Source: JANRKH01 sp033761815
GTDB taxonomy: Bacteria; Pseudomonadota; Alphaproteobacteria; Rickettsiales; Rickettsiaceae
Direction of reading: 5' to 3'
DNA: 64,000 nucleotides
Assembly: GCA_033761815.1 (NCBI GenBank)
Contig: JANRMF010000070.1
Coordinates: forward strand, 5,008-69,007
The notes below the pieces were generated by a model. It worked only from the letters and a program-made list of their open reading frames with translations, did not search any database and had not been told where the DNA came from. Position 1 is the first letter of the stretch. Each line of letters begins with the position of its first letter. Position numbers and translations under genes: made by a program. Positions 51,788-60,213 of the stretch are shown here, piece after piece.

Positions 51788-53680
51788 TTAAGAGACATCC
51801 TTAAACTTTGCATCCTTGGCATCGTTATTTGCCTCATAAGTTCCTGCATTGTCTCCTCCACCTGAGGAGTCAGAGCCTGATGAAGCTTGATAAATAGCCT
51901 GACCAACTTTCATAGAAACTTCAGATAAAGCATCTATTTTCTTGTTTATTAGGTCAACATCGTTAGATTCGATTGCTTTTTTCAGATCGCTAATTGCTGC
52001 GTCAATCTCAAGCTTAAGCTGTTGATCGATTTTATCCTCATGTTCCTTTAAGCTTTTTTCTGTTGAGTAAATAAGGCTATCTGCTCTATTTTTTGCTTCA
52101 ATAGATTCCTTCCTTTTTTTATCCTCACTTGCATTTGCTTCTGCATCTTTCACCATCTTCTGGATTTCTTCATCAGATAATCCGCCTGAAGCTTGTATTG
52201 TAACTTTTTGCTCTTTTCCGGTAGCTTTATCTTTTGCAGAAACACTTACAATACCGTTTGCATCTATATCAAATGTAACTTCGATTTGAGGCATTCCTCT
52301 TTGTGAAGGTGGAATACCCTCTAGATTAAATTGGCCAAGCAATTTATTATCGGTGGCAAATTGCCTTTCACCTTGGAAAACTCTGATTGTCACAGCGGTT
52401 TGATTATCATCTGCCGTAGAGAAAACCTGACTCTTCTTTGTAGGGATGGTAGTATTTCTATCGATTAACTTAGTAAACACACCGCCTAATGTCTCAATTC
52501 CAAGAGAAAGTGGGGTTACGTCAAGTAACAATACATCTTTTACGTCTCCTTGTAGAACACCGCCCTGAATAGCAGCACCCGCTGCAACAACTTCATCTGG
52601 GTTTACGCTTCTATTTGGCTCTCTTCCAAAAAATTCTTTTACTTTTTCGATAACTTTAGGCATACGAGTCATTCCGCCAACAAGAACTACTTCTTGAATA
52701 TCAGAAGGTTTAAGGCCAGCATCTTTTAGCGCCATTTTACATGGATCTATTGTTTTTGCGATAAGATTATCTACAAGCTCCTCTAGTTTTGCTCTAGTGA
52801 GGGAGATATTGAGGTGCTTAGGGCCAGAGCTATCTGCTGTAATGTATGGCAGATTAATGTCTGTTTGCATAGCTGATGATAATTCCTTTTTGGCCTTCTC
52901 GGCTGCTTCTTTTAATCTTTGAAGTGCAAGTGGATCATTTCTTAAATCAATACCTGATTGTTTTTTAAACTCATCTATTAAATAATCCAAGATTTTAATG
53001 TCAAAATCTTCACCGCCGAGGAAAGTGTCGCCGTTTGTAGATTTTACCTCGAATACACCATCTCCTATTTCTAGGATTGATATATCAAATGTTCCTCCGC
53101 CAAGGTCATAAACTGCGATAGTTTTATTTCCAGATTTATCAAAACCATATGCAAGAGCAGCAGCTGTTGGTTCATTTATAATACGAAGAACCTCAAGACC
53201 CGCAATTTTCCCGGCATCTTTTGTAGCCTGTCTTTGAGCATCGTCAAAATGAGCAGGAACTGTAATAACCGCCTGAGTAACTGGGTGGCCAAGAAAGCTT
53301 TCCGCTGTATCCTTCATTTTTTGCAAAACAAATGCAGCCACCTGGCTTGGTGAATATTTTTGTCCATTAGCTTCAATCCACGCATCACCACCAACATCGA
53401 TAATTTTATATGGCACTAAATCTTGATCTTGTTTGACAGCTGGGTCAGTAAACCTTCTACCGATAAGTCTTTTATGACCATAAATAGTATTTTTTGGGTT
53501 TGTGACAGCCTGTCTTTTTGCTGGCTCGCCCACCAATACTTCATTATTATTTGTAAATGCAACCATAGAAGGTGTAATTCTAAGACCTTCAAGATTTGCT
53601 ATGATTTTTGGCTCTTTTCCCTCCATTAATGCAACGCAAGAATTTGTGGTTCCTAAATCGATTCCAATAACTTTTCCCAT
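51788..53680 (-). CDS. dnaK: Chaperone protein DnaK (Hsp70)
   Basis: The 630-residue protein starts MGKVIGIDLGTTNSCVALMEG, has AVYDLGGGTFDISILEIGDG and VLVGGMTRMPKVIEKVKEFFG in the ATPase domain and the DVTPLSLGIETLGGVFTKLI linker. The C-terminus is Gly/Ser/Asp-rich and ends with DAKDAKFKDVS rather than the common EEVKDKK. It is the main folding chaperone. I could not find an unambiguous heat-shock (sigma-32) promoter in the 80 bases upstream. Confidence 0.99.
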   Translation of the reverse strand: MGKVIGIDLGTTNSCVALMEGKEPKIIANLEGLRITPSMVAFTNNNEVLVGEPAKRQAVTNPKNTIYGHKRLIGRRFTDPAVKQDQDLVPYKIIDVGGDAWIEANGQKYSPSQVAAFVLQKMKDTAESFLGHPVTQAVITVPAHFDDAQRQATKDAGKIAGLEVLRIINEPTAAALAYGFDKSGNKTIAVYDLGGGTFDISILEIGDGVFEVKSTNGDTFLGGEDFDIKILDYLIDEFKKQSGIDLRNDPLALQRLKEAAEKAKKELSSAMQTDINLPYITADSSGPKHLNISLTRAKLEELVDNLIAKTIDPCKMALKDAGLKPSDIQEVVLVGGMTRMPKVIEKVKEFFGREPNRSVNPDEVVAAGAAIQGGVLQGDVKDVLLLDVTPLSLGIETLGGVFTKLIDRNTTIPTKKSQVFSTADDNQTAVTIRVFQGERQFATDNKLLGQFNLEGIPPSQRGMPQIEVTFDIDANGIVSVSAKDKATGKEQKVTIQASGGLSDEEIQKMVKDAEANASEDKKRKESIEAKNRADSLIYSTEKSLKEHEDKIDQQLKLEIDAAISDLKKAIESNDVDLINKKIDALSEVSMKVGQAIYQASSGSDSSGGGDNAGTYEANNDAKDAKFKDVS

Positions 53681-53869
53681 AATTATTTCCTTTTTTTAAA
53701 CTTAACTATAGACTACATATAGGTATAGTTATTTCAAATTACAAGATCCTAGCAAAAAAAATTTTATAAAAATATCATTTTTGCGCCAAAAATCACATTT
53801 TGCGAAAGTGATAAATGAGTCTGCGGGGAGGGCGTAGGACTAATTAGGAATGAGAAAGCGAGGAAAATA

Positions 53870-53935
53870 TGGTCAATCTGTCATCCTCGTGAAAAGAGGT
53901 GTCCAGTTTTTTTTATTAATTCCCGCCCTAATGGA
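53870..53935. repeat. Interspersed 'CTGGAC..cctcttttcacgagg' type repeat remnant
   Basis: On the minus strand AAACTGGACACC is followed by CTCTTTTCACGAGGATGACAG, which resembles the widespread 'actggattcctgc.ttcgcaggaatgac' interspersed sequence. Otherwise the 53681-54017 gap is noncoding; one inspects as AT-rich leader for dnaK, the other part as G/A-rich sequence without a gene. Confidence 0.4.
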
Positions 53936-54017
53936 AGTGAAATAAAAAAGGAAGATTCGGGATTGAAATAGAGAGAGTGGGTTTGGAGAAGGGTGAATAA
54001 AATATAATAGAAGGAAA

Positions 54018-54092
54018 TGGTGGAGACGAAGGGAATTGAACCCCCGACCCTCTGCGTGCAAAGCAGATGCTCTACCCCTGAGCTACGTCCCC
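54018..54092 (-). tRNA. tRNA-Ala (TGC anticodon)
   Basis: The minus strand forms a full cloverleaf. The acceptor GGGGACG pairs with CGTCTCC, the anticodon loop CTTTGCACG has anticodon TGC, and the T arm is GGGGGTTCAATTCCC with one mismatch. A73 and an encoded CCA are present. It stands alone here; in many bacteria this tRNA is in the rRNA operon, and Rickettsiales have scattered rRNA genes. Confidence 0.96.
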
Positions 54093-54132
54093 ATTTAGGT
54101 TGTGAATTTTTATATAAAATTTTCTGCACCTT

Positions 54133-54258
54133 ATACCAATTCCAATTTTTAAATGATCCAAACAAATCTCGTGGGACTCGCTCATTCTCACGTATTTATA
54201 TAAGTTCCGAAGGCTTTTCCTAAAATTTATTTGTCCAATTTAATCTTGGAAATGGTAT
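54133..54258. repeat. Palindromic miniature repeat, family A copy 4
   Basis: The 126-bp element begins ATACCAATTCC and ends GGAAATGGTAT; closest to the copy at 46879. It lies between tRNA-Ala and the ABC-2 permease gene. Confidence 0.85.
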
Positions 54259-54396
54259 TATATATAACTAGAAACAAAACTAAGATTTAAGCGTTACATA
54301 ACTCTTTATATACATACTTGGTTCACATGAAAATGTAATATCATCTACTTTACCCAAAGTCAAGCCGATATTTTGTTTTTTGTCAAAAAATATGAA

Positions 54397-55185
54397 TTAA
54401 GGCTTCAGTTTCCACCCAGAATCTATGATTTTTACAGTCATTATACCGAAAATGATTGCTAGGAGCGTTAAATATGAAATACCAAAAAAAATATTCCCAT
54501 CAGACTCGCCAATAATAGAGTACCGAAAACCATCTATTATATAAAAGAATGGATTGTATAAGTTAATGGTTTGCACCCATTTTGGAAGTGAGTGGATTGA
54601 ATAAAATGTTCCAGAGAGAAACGATAAAGGGGTAATTATGTAGCTTGTTATGGCTGAGTTTTGGTCAAAATTATCCGTGATTAGAGCGGACAAAGTCCCA
54701 AGAATAGACATAAAAATTGTAGCAAGCAGAGCATAGGAAAATAGCAAATATATATCATGAATTCTAAACTCTATGAAAACCGAGAGAACTAATGATAGGA
54801 TAGCGCCAACGAGAAACCCCCTTGCGATGCTACCCGCAGTGTAGGCGCACACAAGCTCAAGGCCTTCAAATGGTGTCATTAATATGTCATTCACGTAACC
54901 CAATACCCGGGCCATGATAAGGGAAGAAGAGGAGTTAGCGAAGCTATTTTGCATAATAGTCATTATTATTAGACCATATCCAATAAAATCTATAAAGGGG
55001 ACATTGTGAATTTTTTTATCACCATCTCCAAGAGCGAGTGCGAAGATAGATAAAAAAATCAGCGCTGTTATAATTGGGGCTATAATAGTTTGATTATAGA
55101 CCTTCATAAATCTTTTTATCTCGCGCAAAATCAAAATATAAGTTCCGTAGTAATTAAACTGGTTTATTTTCTGTATTTTTTTCAT
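54397..55185 (-). CDS. ABC-2 type transporter permease
   Basis: The 262-residue membrane protein has six hydrophobic segments. It begins GTYILILREIKRFMKVYNQTIIAPIITALIFLSIF and has VLGYVNDILMTPFEGLELVCAYTAGSIARG and LSFLSGTFYSIHSLPKWVQTINLYNPFFYIIDGFRYSIIG. This matches the YadH/NodJ-type ABC-2 permease family of drug, polysaccharide or lipid exporters. The ATPase partner is not adjacent. Confidence 0.92.
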   Translation of the reverse strand: MKKIQKINQFNYYGTYILILREIKRFMKVYNQTIIAPIITALIFLSIFALALGDGDKKIHNVPFIDFIGYGLIIMTIMQNSFANSSSSLIMARVLGYVNDILMTPFEGLELVCAYTAGSIARGFLVGAILSLVLSVFIEFRIHDIYLLFSYALLATIFMSILGTLSALITDNFDQNSAITSYIITPLSFLSGTFYSIHSLPKWVQTINLYNPFFYIIDGFRYSIIGESDGNIFFGISYLTLLAIIFGIMTVKIIDSGWKLKP

Positions 55186-55285
55186 AATCGCATTTGTTTT
55201 ATAGTTATATAATTCACAGTCTCGGATTTGTTCGATGATTTAAGTCTCAAGGTAATATCTTATCCCAAGAAAGCTCTTGATAACA

Positions 55286-56008
55286 CTATAGTTCATCTAA
55301 AAATAACTGCAAGAAATTATCTAAATTTGGCTTACATGAGGCTTTTGCTTTAAGATTTACTTTGAAAAAAATTGACGCAATTTTCTGGCTGAAGCATAAA
55401 AAAACTACATCATTTAGGTAAGTATTTTTGCCATTTGTTTCTGCGCTGATGCTTAGATCTCTCAGTAAATTATTATAACATTCCAAAAAAGCAAGGCCAG
55501 AATTTTCAGAAAAAAAAGTGATGATGTTAATTTCTTTGTCTAGAATTAATCTTGCTGTAGTTGGTCCGAATTTTTTTCGGTAATTAGTGGCATATATCGT
55601 ATATTCTGTAGGAGCGAATGGAATATTTTGAGTTATATTAGAGCCTCTTAGGTAAATAAGATCCGAAATCTTAGGATAGGAGGGGGCAGAGGTCACCAAT
55701 TTTTCAGCTGATTCTGCACACAAAATCACCTCTATTCCTGCTTTTTTTAATATATAGCTGGAATGCTGGCCAACTACATAAGCTGATAGATTATTGTGGG
55801 CAAAATTTTCAGCTACAATTTTAGCTGCAAATGGGCTTGTTATTATAATAGTTTCCCCATTAAGTTTGGTTTTGAGTGAGTTAATCAGATCTAAATCTTT
55901 GGAATATTCAATCATAGGTTCATGGTAAAACTTATATTTATTTTCCGGTAAAGCGTTGATAATTTTTTGATTTTGCGCCAGATCTCTGGTAAGCAAGACT
56001 TTTTTCAT
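55286..56008 (-). CDS. hemD: Uroporphyrinogen-III synthase
   Basis: The 240-residue protein fits the HemD two-domain pattern. It begins KKVLLTRDLAQNQKIINALPENKYKFYHEPMIEYS, then GETIIITSPFAAKIVAENF, AYVVGQHSSYILKKAGIEVI and a second domain with NIITFFSENSGLAFLEC. HemD proteins are poorly conserved and this call rests on the order of these elements. It closes the tetrapyrrole ring in heme synthesis, consistent with hemA nearby. Confidence 0.85.
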   Translation of the reverse strand: MKKVLLTRDLAQNQKIINALPENKYKFYHEPMIEYSKDLDLINSLKTKLNGETIIITSPFAAKIVAENFAHNNLSAYVVGQHSSYILKKAGIEVILCAESAEKLVTSAPSYPKISDLIYLRGSNITQNIPFAPTEYTIYATNYRKKFGPTTARLILDKEINIITFFSENSGLAFLECYNNLLRDLSISAETNGKNTYLNDVVFLCFSQKIASIFFKVNLKAKASCKPNLDNFLQLFLDEL

Positions 56009-56264
56009 AAAAAACCTATAGTCTATGGAGTTTGGTTATAAAAATTTTGCAGCAAGTGAAAATAATATATATATTAAATATTTAATCAACCCGCCATCAC
56101 TCGAAAAAAAATAAGCGCGATGAATATATTGACATTATTACAATATGAATTTATTCTATACTTGGCTAAAATTTAATGAGTTTATCTATCTAAACTATGC
56201 AATAAAAATAAATAAATACATTATATTTAAATTTAATAACATAATACCACTTAAAAATTTATAA

Positions 56265-57854
56265 ATGATAACCAATAAAAAATATCTTACCTCAAAGTGT
56301 GAGCACCTAACAGATCAAATGATTTACGTCAGCGACCAAGTTGAAGAGACTTTTAATAAAATGGGCAAATTAAGGAAAGATCTAGAGAATTTAAACGATA
56401 ACACATTCAGAACGTCCGCAAAGTTACTTTTTTCCGCAAGTTTAGTTTTTACTCTTACATCCGCCCTTACAACAACATTGGAGTATTTACTGTCTGTAAA
56501 AGACATTAAAGTGCTAGTTTTTGATATCTCAAGTTTGCCAAACGCCTTAGGAAGTATTGCTTTTTGGAGTGTGTCTCATCAATTATCCGTTAGTTTGAAG
56601 AGTTATGAATATGGGTTAAGGGCAATCCCTACTAAACTGGATAGTTTTTGGCTCCAATTAAAACATACAAAAAAAACCTGTGCTAATTTTTATAGAGAAT
56701 TAGAGAATACGATCGAGACCCAAAAAGATTTTCTAATCAATCATGGAGATGTGGAAGAAGGGGAATTGACTACATTAGAGAAGGATATAGTTATTCAGTT
56801 AAAGTTTATGACTTCCTTACCAAAAGGGTTCACGGAATTAAAAGAACAAATGGATCAAATTCATAACTCAGCAGAACTTGCTCAAGTCAAAAAATATATA
56901 GCCGATAACCCAGAATTTGCAAATATAAACCTAGATAACTGGGATGATAATTTTTCTATCGATATTAATTCGATGATTATGGAGGATAATCAATGGTTCG
57001 AAAATGATAAAGTGAAAATTTTTCAAAAACATTGTAATAATATTTTAGAAGAGTTTAAAGAAGTCGAAGAAAGCCTACCTTTAATGGAGAAGGTTTATAA
57101 AACATTTCCACAAAAAGCCGGAGAGGCAATCTCACATCTATGGGATGCTTATAGTTTATTAACAACCATTGTGGTTTCAGCATCTATTACCTTTTCTTGT
57201 CTAACTGCATTATCTTACTCCCTTGAATGCGTTGGGATTCAAACCATAATTGACCTTGGCTTCATTAGTTTTGGAATATTTAATCAGGTAACTTTTTGGG
57301 GTGGATTTTTATGCGTAGTATCGATTGTTAGCAAACCTCACAAAGACATTGCAGATTTATACCAGGAATCCAATGACGTATCTCTCAAATTAAAATATGC
57401 GCAAAAAGTTCTACTTGACAGTGAGGGGAGGGTAGAAATGGCAACACAGGAAGGGGAGGAGATATTAAGCAAGATTTCCAGTCTAGATACCAAAAATACT
57501 GAATGCGTTATGCAATGTATGAAAGATCTAACATCACTTAAAGTCAAGGCAAATCAAATATTTAGTATGAATAGTATACCAAGAAAGGAATTTGTAGGTA
57601 TTGCAATCAACAACGAAGGGGTTGAATTCATAGTAAATGAAGAGGAGCATCCTCAGCAAGACCAAAATCCCGGGTTTGAAATCTTAAATCCGGCACCAGT
57701 ATTAAATGGTATAAACAACATTGCCGGGGGCAATCTTGAGCATTTAAATCCAGTCCGCCAGGATGGAGCTCCGGACCATCCTGAAATTATACCTGGGTTT
57801 AATTTTGGCGCATCATTGATGTTAAAATCCGCATTTATGTGGGATTTGTCATAG
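56265..57854 (+). CDS. Unknown membrane protein with duplicated halves
   Basis: The 529-residue protein has two similar halves. Each has a helix pair in the membrane (residues about 48-105: FSASLVFTLTSALTTTLEYLL ... LPNALGSIAFWSVSHQLS; residues about 303-365: VSASITFSCLTALSYSLECVG ... FGIFNQVTFWGGFLCVVSI). A long coiled-coil segment follows each (residues 125-280 and 365-440). The N-terminal 40 residues are also coiled coil. The last 90 residues are hydrophilic and Pro/Asn-rich (EEHPQQDQNPG, ILNPAPVLNGINNIAGG). There is no signal peptide. No known family is recognised; it may be an inner-membrane or exported host-membrane protein. Confidence 0.65.
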   Translation: MITNKKYLTSKCEHLTDQMIYVSDQVEETFNKMGKLRKDLENLNDNTFRTSAKLLFSASLVFTLTSALTTTLEYLLSVKDIKVLVFDISSLPNALGSIAFWSVSHQLSVSLKSYEYGLRAIPTKLDSFWLQLKHTKKTCANFYRELENTIETQKDFLINHGDVEEGELTTLEKDIVIQLKFMTSLPKGFTELKEQMDQIHNSAELAQVKKYIADNPEFANINLDNWDDNFSIDINSMIMEDNQWFENDKVKIFQKHCNNILEEFKEVEESLPLMEKVYKTFPQKAGEAISHLWDAYSLLTTIVVSASITFSCLTALSYSLECVGIQTIIDLGFISFGIFNQVTFWGGFLCVVSIVSKPHKDIADLYQESNDVSLKLKYAQKVLLDSEGRVEMATQEGEEILSKISSLDTKNTECVMQCMKDLTSLKVKANQIFSMNSIPRKEFVGIAINNEGVEFIVNEEEHPQQDQNPGFEILNPAPVLNGINNIAGGNLEHLNPVRQDGAPDHPEIIPGFNFGASLMLKSAFMWDLS

Positions 57855-57909
57855 GAGCGCAGGAAAAAGTTAAAAGTGCGAGGAGCTTCTTTTAACTTTG
57901 CTTGTGTTA

Positions 57910-59367
57910 TTAGGCGCCTAATCCATTACCCTTTTGACTGGTGGAGTTTCTTCTCTCATTTTCGGCATCTTGGAATGTGCCTTTGTTTTGTTTTGCTGCA
58001 TTCACGTTTTCTTGAGTATTATCAGTACCCTGTTGTTTTTGTGTTGCATATGTGGCCTGTTTATCAGGTTTTGTAAGATGACTTGTCTCCATTATTGAGT
58101 GAAATAATCTTGCCACAGCCGAGCCCAAACCTTTAAAGAAATTACCTATAGCACCAAAGAATGCTGATATAGGATTGGATAGTGCTGGTTGAGGCTGTGC
58201 GGTCTGGTTTTGATCCTCCTGTTGCTCTTTCTCTTTTTTGGGTTTGCCTTGTAAGATTTGGCGCTTAAGATCATCCGGCAGGCCTTTTGTCCCGGGACTT
58301 TGTAGATCGGCAGGGGTTTTTGTTTCTTCTTTTGCTGTGGTCTGAGCAGTATCAACATAAGGCGTCGCAGTGTTCAGCCTTTCTTCTATTATAGTTTCTG
58401 AGAGATTTACCTGCTTTGGAGCCTCCTGTTTCTTATTCTCCTCTTTTTTGGGTTTGCCATTTAAGATTTCGTTCTGAAGATTAGCTGGCAGTCTTTTTCT
58501 CTTGGGAGTAGGATTGGATGGTGCTGGTTGGAGCTGCTGAGGTTGGGGCTTCCCATTCGTCCCTTCCACTTCTGGTACTTCCACATCGCTTTGCTTATTC
58601 TCTTCTTTTTTGTTGCGTTGCATGATTTGGCTCTGAAGATTATTCGGCAGAACGTTTCTCACGGGAGTGTTTGGATTAGTAGTTTTTTTTGTTTCTTCAT
58701 TTGCGTTGGTATTAGAAGTCTTAGATAACCCTCCCTCATAATTTGTAACTGATGACTGCCACAATTCCTCAGCACGTTTTTTATTCAGCCTCGCGCCCTC
58801 GCCAAACAACATAGACTCCAGATTATTTGCTTTGTTCCCTACACTTTCCCCTGCGCCATTTGATGCATTCTGTTGTCTTATCTCCTCTGGTGTTAATGGT
58901 TTCTTGGGGAGTGTTTTTTTGATTTTTGCTATCTCTGTTTTTATATTCTTATATGTTTCTTGTATAGTTTTATCTTTTTCCTCTTTATCGCTGACTTGAT
59001 CTAGAGTTTGAGTTGCAAGCTCTTTTTCATCCTCAACTAATAGCTTTGCTTTTTCGAGTTGTGCTTCCATTTGAGATATAATGTTTGGTAATTTTGTTAT
59101 TGTGCTATTAATATATTCTTTTAAGTTTTCTTGATATGCCTTTCCTGCGGAAGTTTTTTCTCCATAATCTTCATCTTCATCGGATCTCAGGAATTGATTG
59201 CGATTTACAAGTGCGCTCTTAAGGTGTTCTTTTTGGTAGTTTTGTATTTCATTTTCTATGAATTCTACTAATGCCTCCGCCTGTGTCCTTTTCTTTGGAC
59301 TGTATGCATTTTTTTCTTCTTGTTGTTTCACTTCATTTAATTTGTTCCCTTTATTTTCCTCTGCCAT
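57910..59367 (-). CDS. Lys/Glu/Pro-rich protein with three short LPxxLQxxIxxGKPKK motifs
   Basis: This protein of about 485 residues has GGAGG six bases before the ATG at 59367. The N-terminal 160 residues are coiled coil. In the middle, three repeats occur: LPNNLQSQIMQRNKKEENK, LPANLQNEILNGKPKKEEN and LPDDLKRQILQGKPKKEKE, separated by Pro/Gln/Asn-rich linkers. Each has the 'L..I..G..KK' look of WH2 actin-binding motifs, off by one residue. The C-terminus has an amphipathic helix (PISAFFGAIGNFFKGLGSAV) followed by a polar tail. No signal peptide is present. RickA of Rickettsia combines WH2 and proline-rich parts, so an actin-directed effector is conceivable, not shown. Confidence 0.7.
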   Translation of the reverse strand: MAEENKGNKLNEVKQQEEKNAYSPKKRTQAEALVEFIENEIQNYQKEHLKSALVNRNQFLRSDEDEDYGEKTSAGKAYQENLKEYINSTITKLPNIISQMEAQLEKAKLLVEDEKELATQTLDQVSDKEEKDKTIQETYKNIKTEIAKIKKTLPKKPLTPEEIRQQNASNGAGESVGNKANNLESMLFGEGARLNKKRAEELWQSSVTNYEGGLSKTSNTNANEETKKTTNPNTPVRNVLPNNLQSQIMQRNKKEENKQSDVEVPEVEGTNGKPQPQQLQPAPSNPTPKRKRLPANLQNEILNGKPKKEENKKQEAPKQVNLSETIIEERLNTATPYVDTAQTTAKEETKTPADLQSPGTKGLPDDLKRQILQGKPKKEKEQQEDQNQTAQPQPALSNPISAFFGAIGNFFKGLGSAVARLFHSIMETSHLTKPDKQATYATQKQQGTDNTQENVNAAKQNKGTFQDAENERRNSTSQKGNGLGA

Positions 59368-59586
59368 AACAACCTCCATGTTAAATTAATTGTCTTAAGG
59401 GTATTATGAAGAAAACTACAGAAAATAACAAAGAAATAAAAATTTATTCTATAAGAATTAAAATCTATGTGATTTTTTTACACAACTAATTTTAGATTAA
59501 AAAATTAAAATCAAACTATCATATGAAGTTGATTGTAATTTATGTTATCATAAATATTGTGTTCAATATTTTATAAAGAGGTAAGC

Positions 59587-59820
59587 ATGGCTAAATTTAA
59601 AGTTTTAATTTCTATAGTATTTTCTGTGGCTGTTATGTTTTCGCAAATTGTATGCGCGGAATCTGTTACATTTAAGGTTCCAAGCTCTGAAACTGTGAGC
59701 AAGGCAGCTGAAACAATAAAATCTGTTGAGCTCCCAACAAAAGATCAAGTGGATAATGCAGCATCAACAATATCTAGTATTTACTCAGATTTTACTAGTA
59801 ACACAAAAGTGAGCAATTAA
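59587..59820 (+). CDS. Small secreted protein with Sec signal peptide
   Basis: The 77-residue precursor has a clear signal peptide (MAKFKVLISIVFSVAVMFSQ, cleavage after IVCA-ES) and a mature part of about 53 residues rich in Ser, Thr, Ala and Lys, helical in appearance. It contains two similar segments, VSKAAETIKSVELPTKD and VDNAASTISSIYSD. AGAGG lies five bases before the ATG at 59587; an earlier ATG at 59557 lacks support. A strong terminator follows at once. Periplasmic or secreted; no family recognised. Confidence 0.7.
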   Translation: MAKFKVLISIVFSVAVMFSQIVCAESVTFKVPSSETVSKAAETIKSVELPTKDQVDNAASTISSIYSDFTSNTKVSN

Positions 59821-59829
59821 GCTTCACGA

Positions 59830-59863
59830 AGAGAGGGTCAGAATTCTTGCGCCCTCTCTTTTT
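59830..59863 (+). terminator. Rho-independent terminator of the small secreted protein gene
   Basis: AGAGAGGG pairs with CCCTCTCT across a 14-base loop and is followed by five T. It ends the transcript 10 bases after the stop codon. Confidence 0.8.
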
Positions 59864-59911
59864 GGAGAATTTTCTAGAAATATCTCCCCAAGATTCGCTG
59901 ATGATGCAAAC

Positions 59912-60125
59912 ATATCCACAAAACATGTGGATAAGTCTGTTGATAAACCTGTAAATTTTGGCGTAAAAGAACGTTAGACCTTGTGTGATGAGCGATTTGC
60001 ACAAAAAATAGGCACGCCCGCAAACCCTTATGCTTTCGTAGATTCCAGTATTTACATAGTAAAATTTAACCCATAATATATTAGAAAACTAACCATGAGA
60101 TTGCATGGATTAAATTTGTGTATAA
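59912..60125. other. Cluster of DnaA-box-like sites, possible replication origin
   Basis: Four matches to TTATNCACA are seen. ATATCCACA at 59912 has one mismatch. On the other strand, TGTGGATAA at 59926 is perfect, TGTTGATAA at 59938 has one mismatch and TGTGTATAA at 60117 is perfect. The first two form an inverted pair. The second and third are 12 bases apart in the same direction. They fill a 390-base gene-free, AT-rich gap before hemA. Confidence 0.4.
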
Positions 60126-60213
60126 AAAGAAAAGTTTTACGCAAAATTAGCAGAAAATTCTAGCACATTCTGAGTTTTTATGATATGGCTCTATAGAATA
60201 TAAGGATTTAACA

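Noticed and set aside
53690..53760. Sigma-32 heat-shock promoter for dnaK
   Set aside because: CTTG- and CCTATAT-like pieces exist but their spacing does not match the consensus.
53873..54223. Frames crossing tRNA-Ala on both strands
   Set aside because: They overlap a clear tRNA and interspersed-repeat sequence; no coding support.
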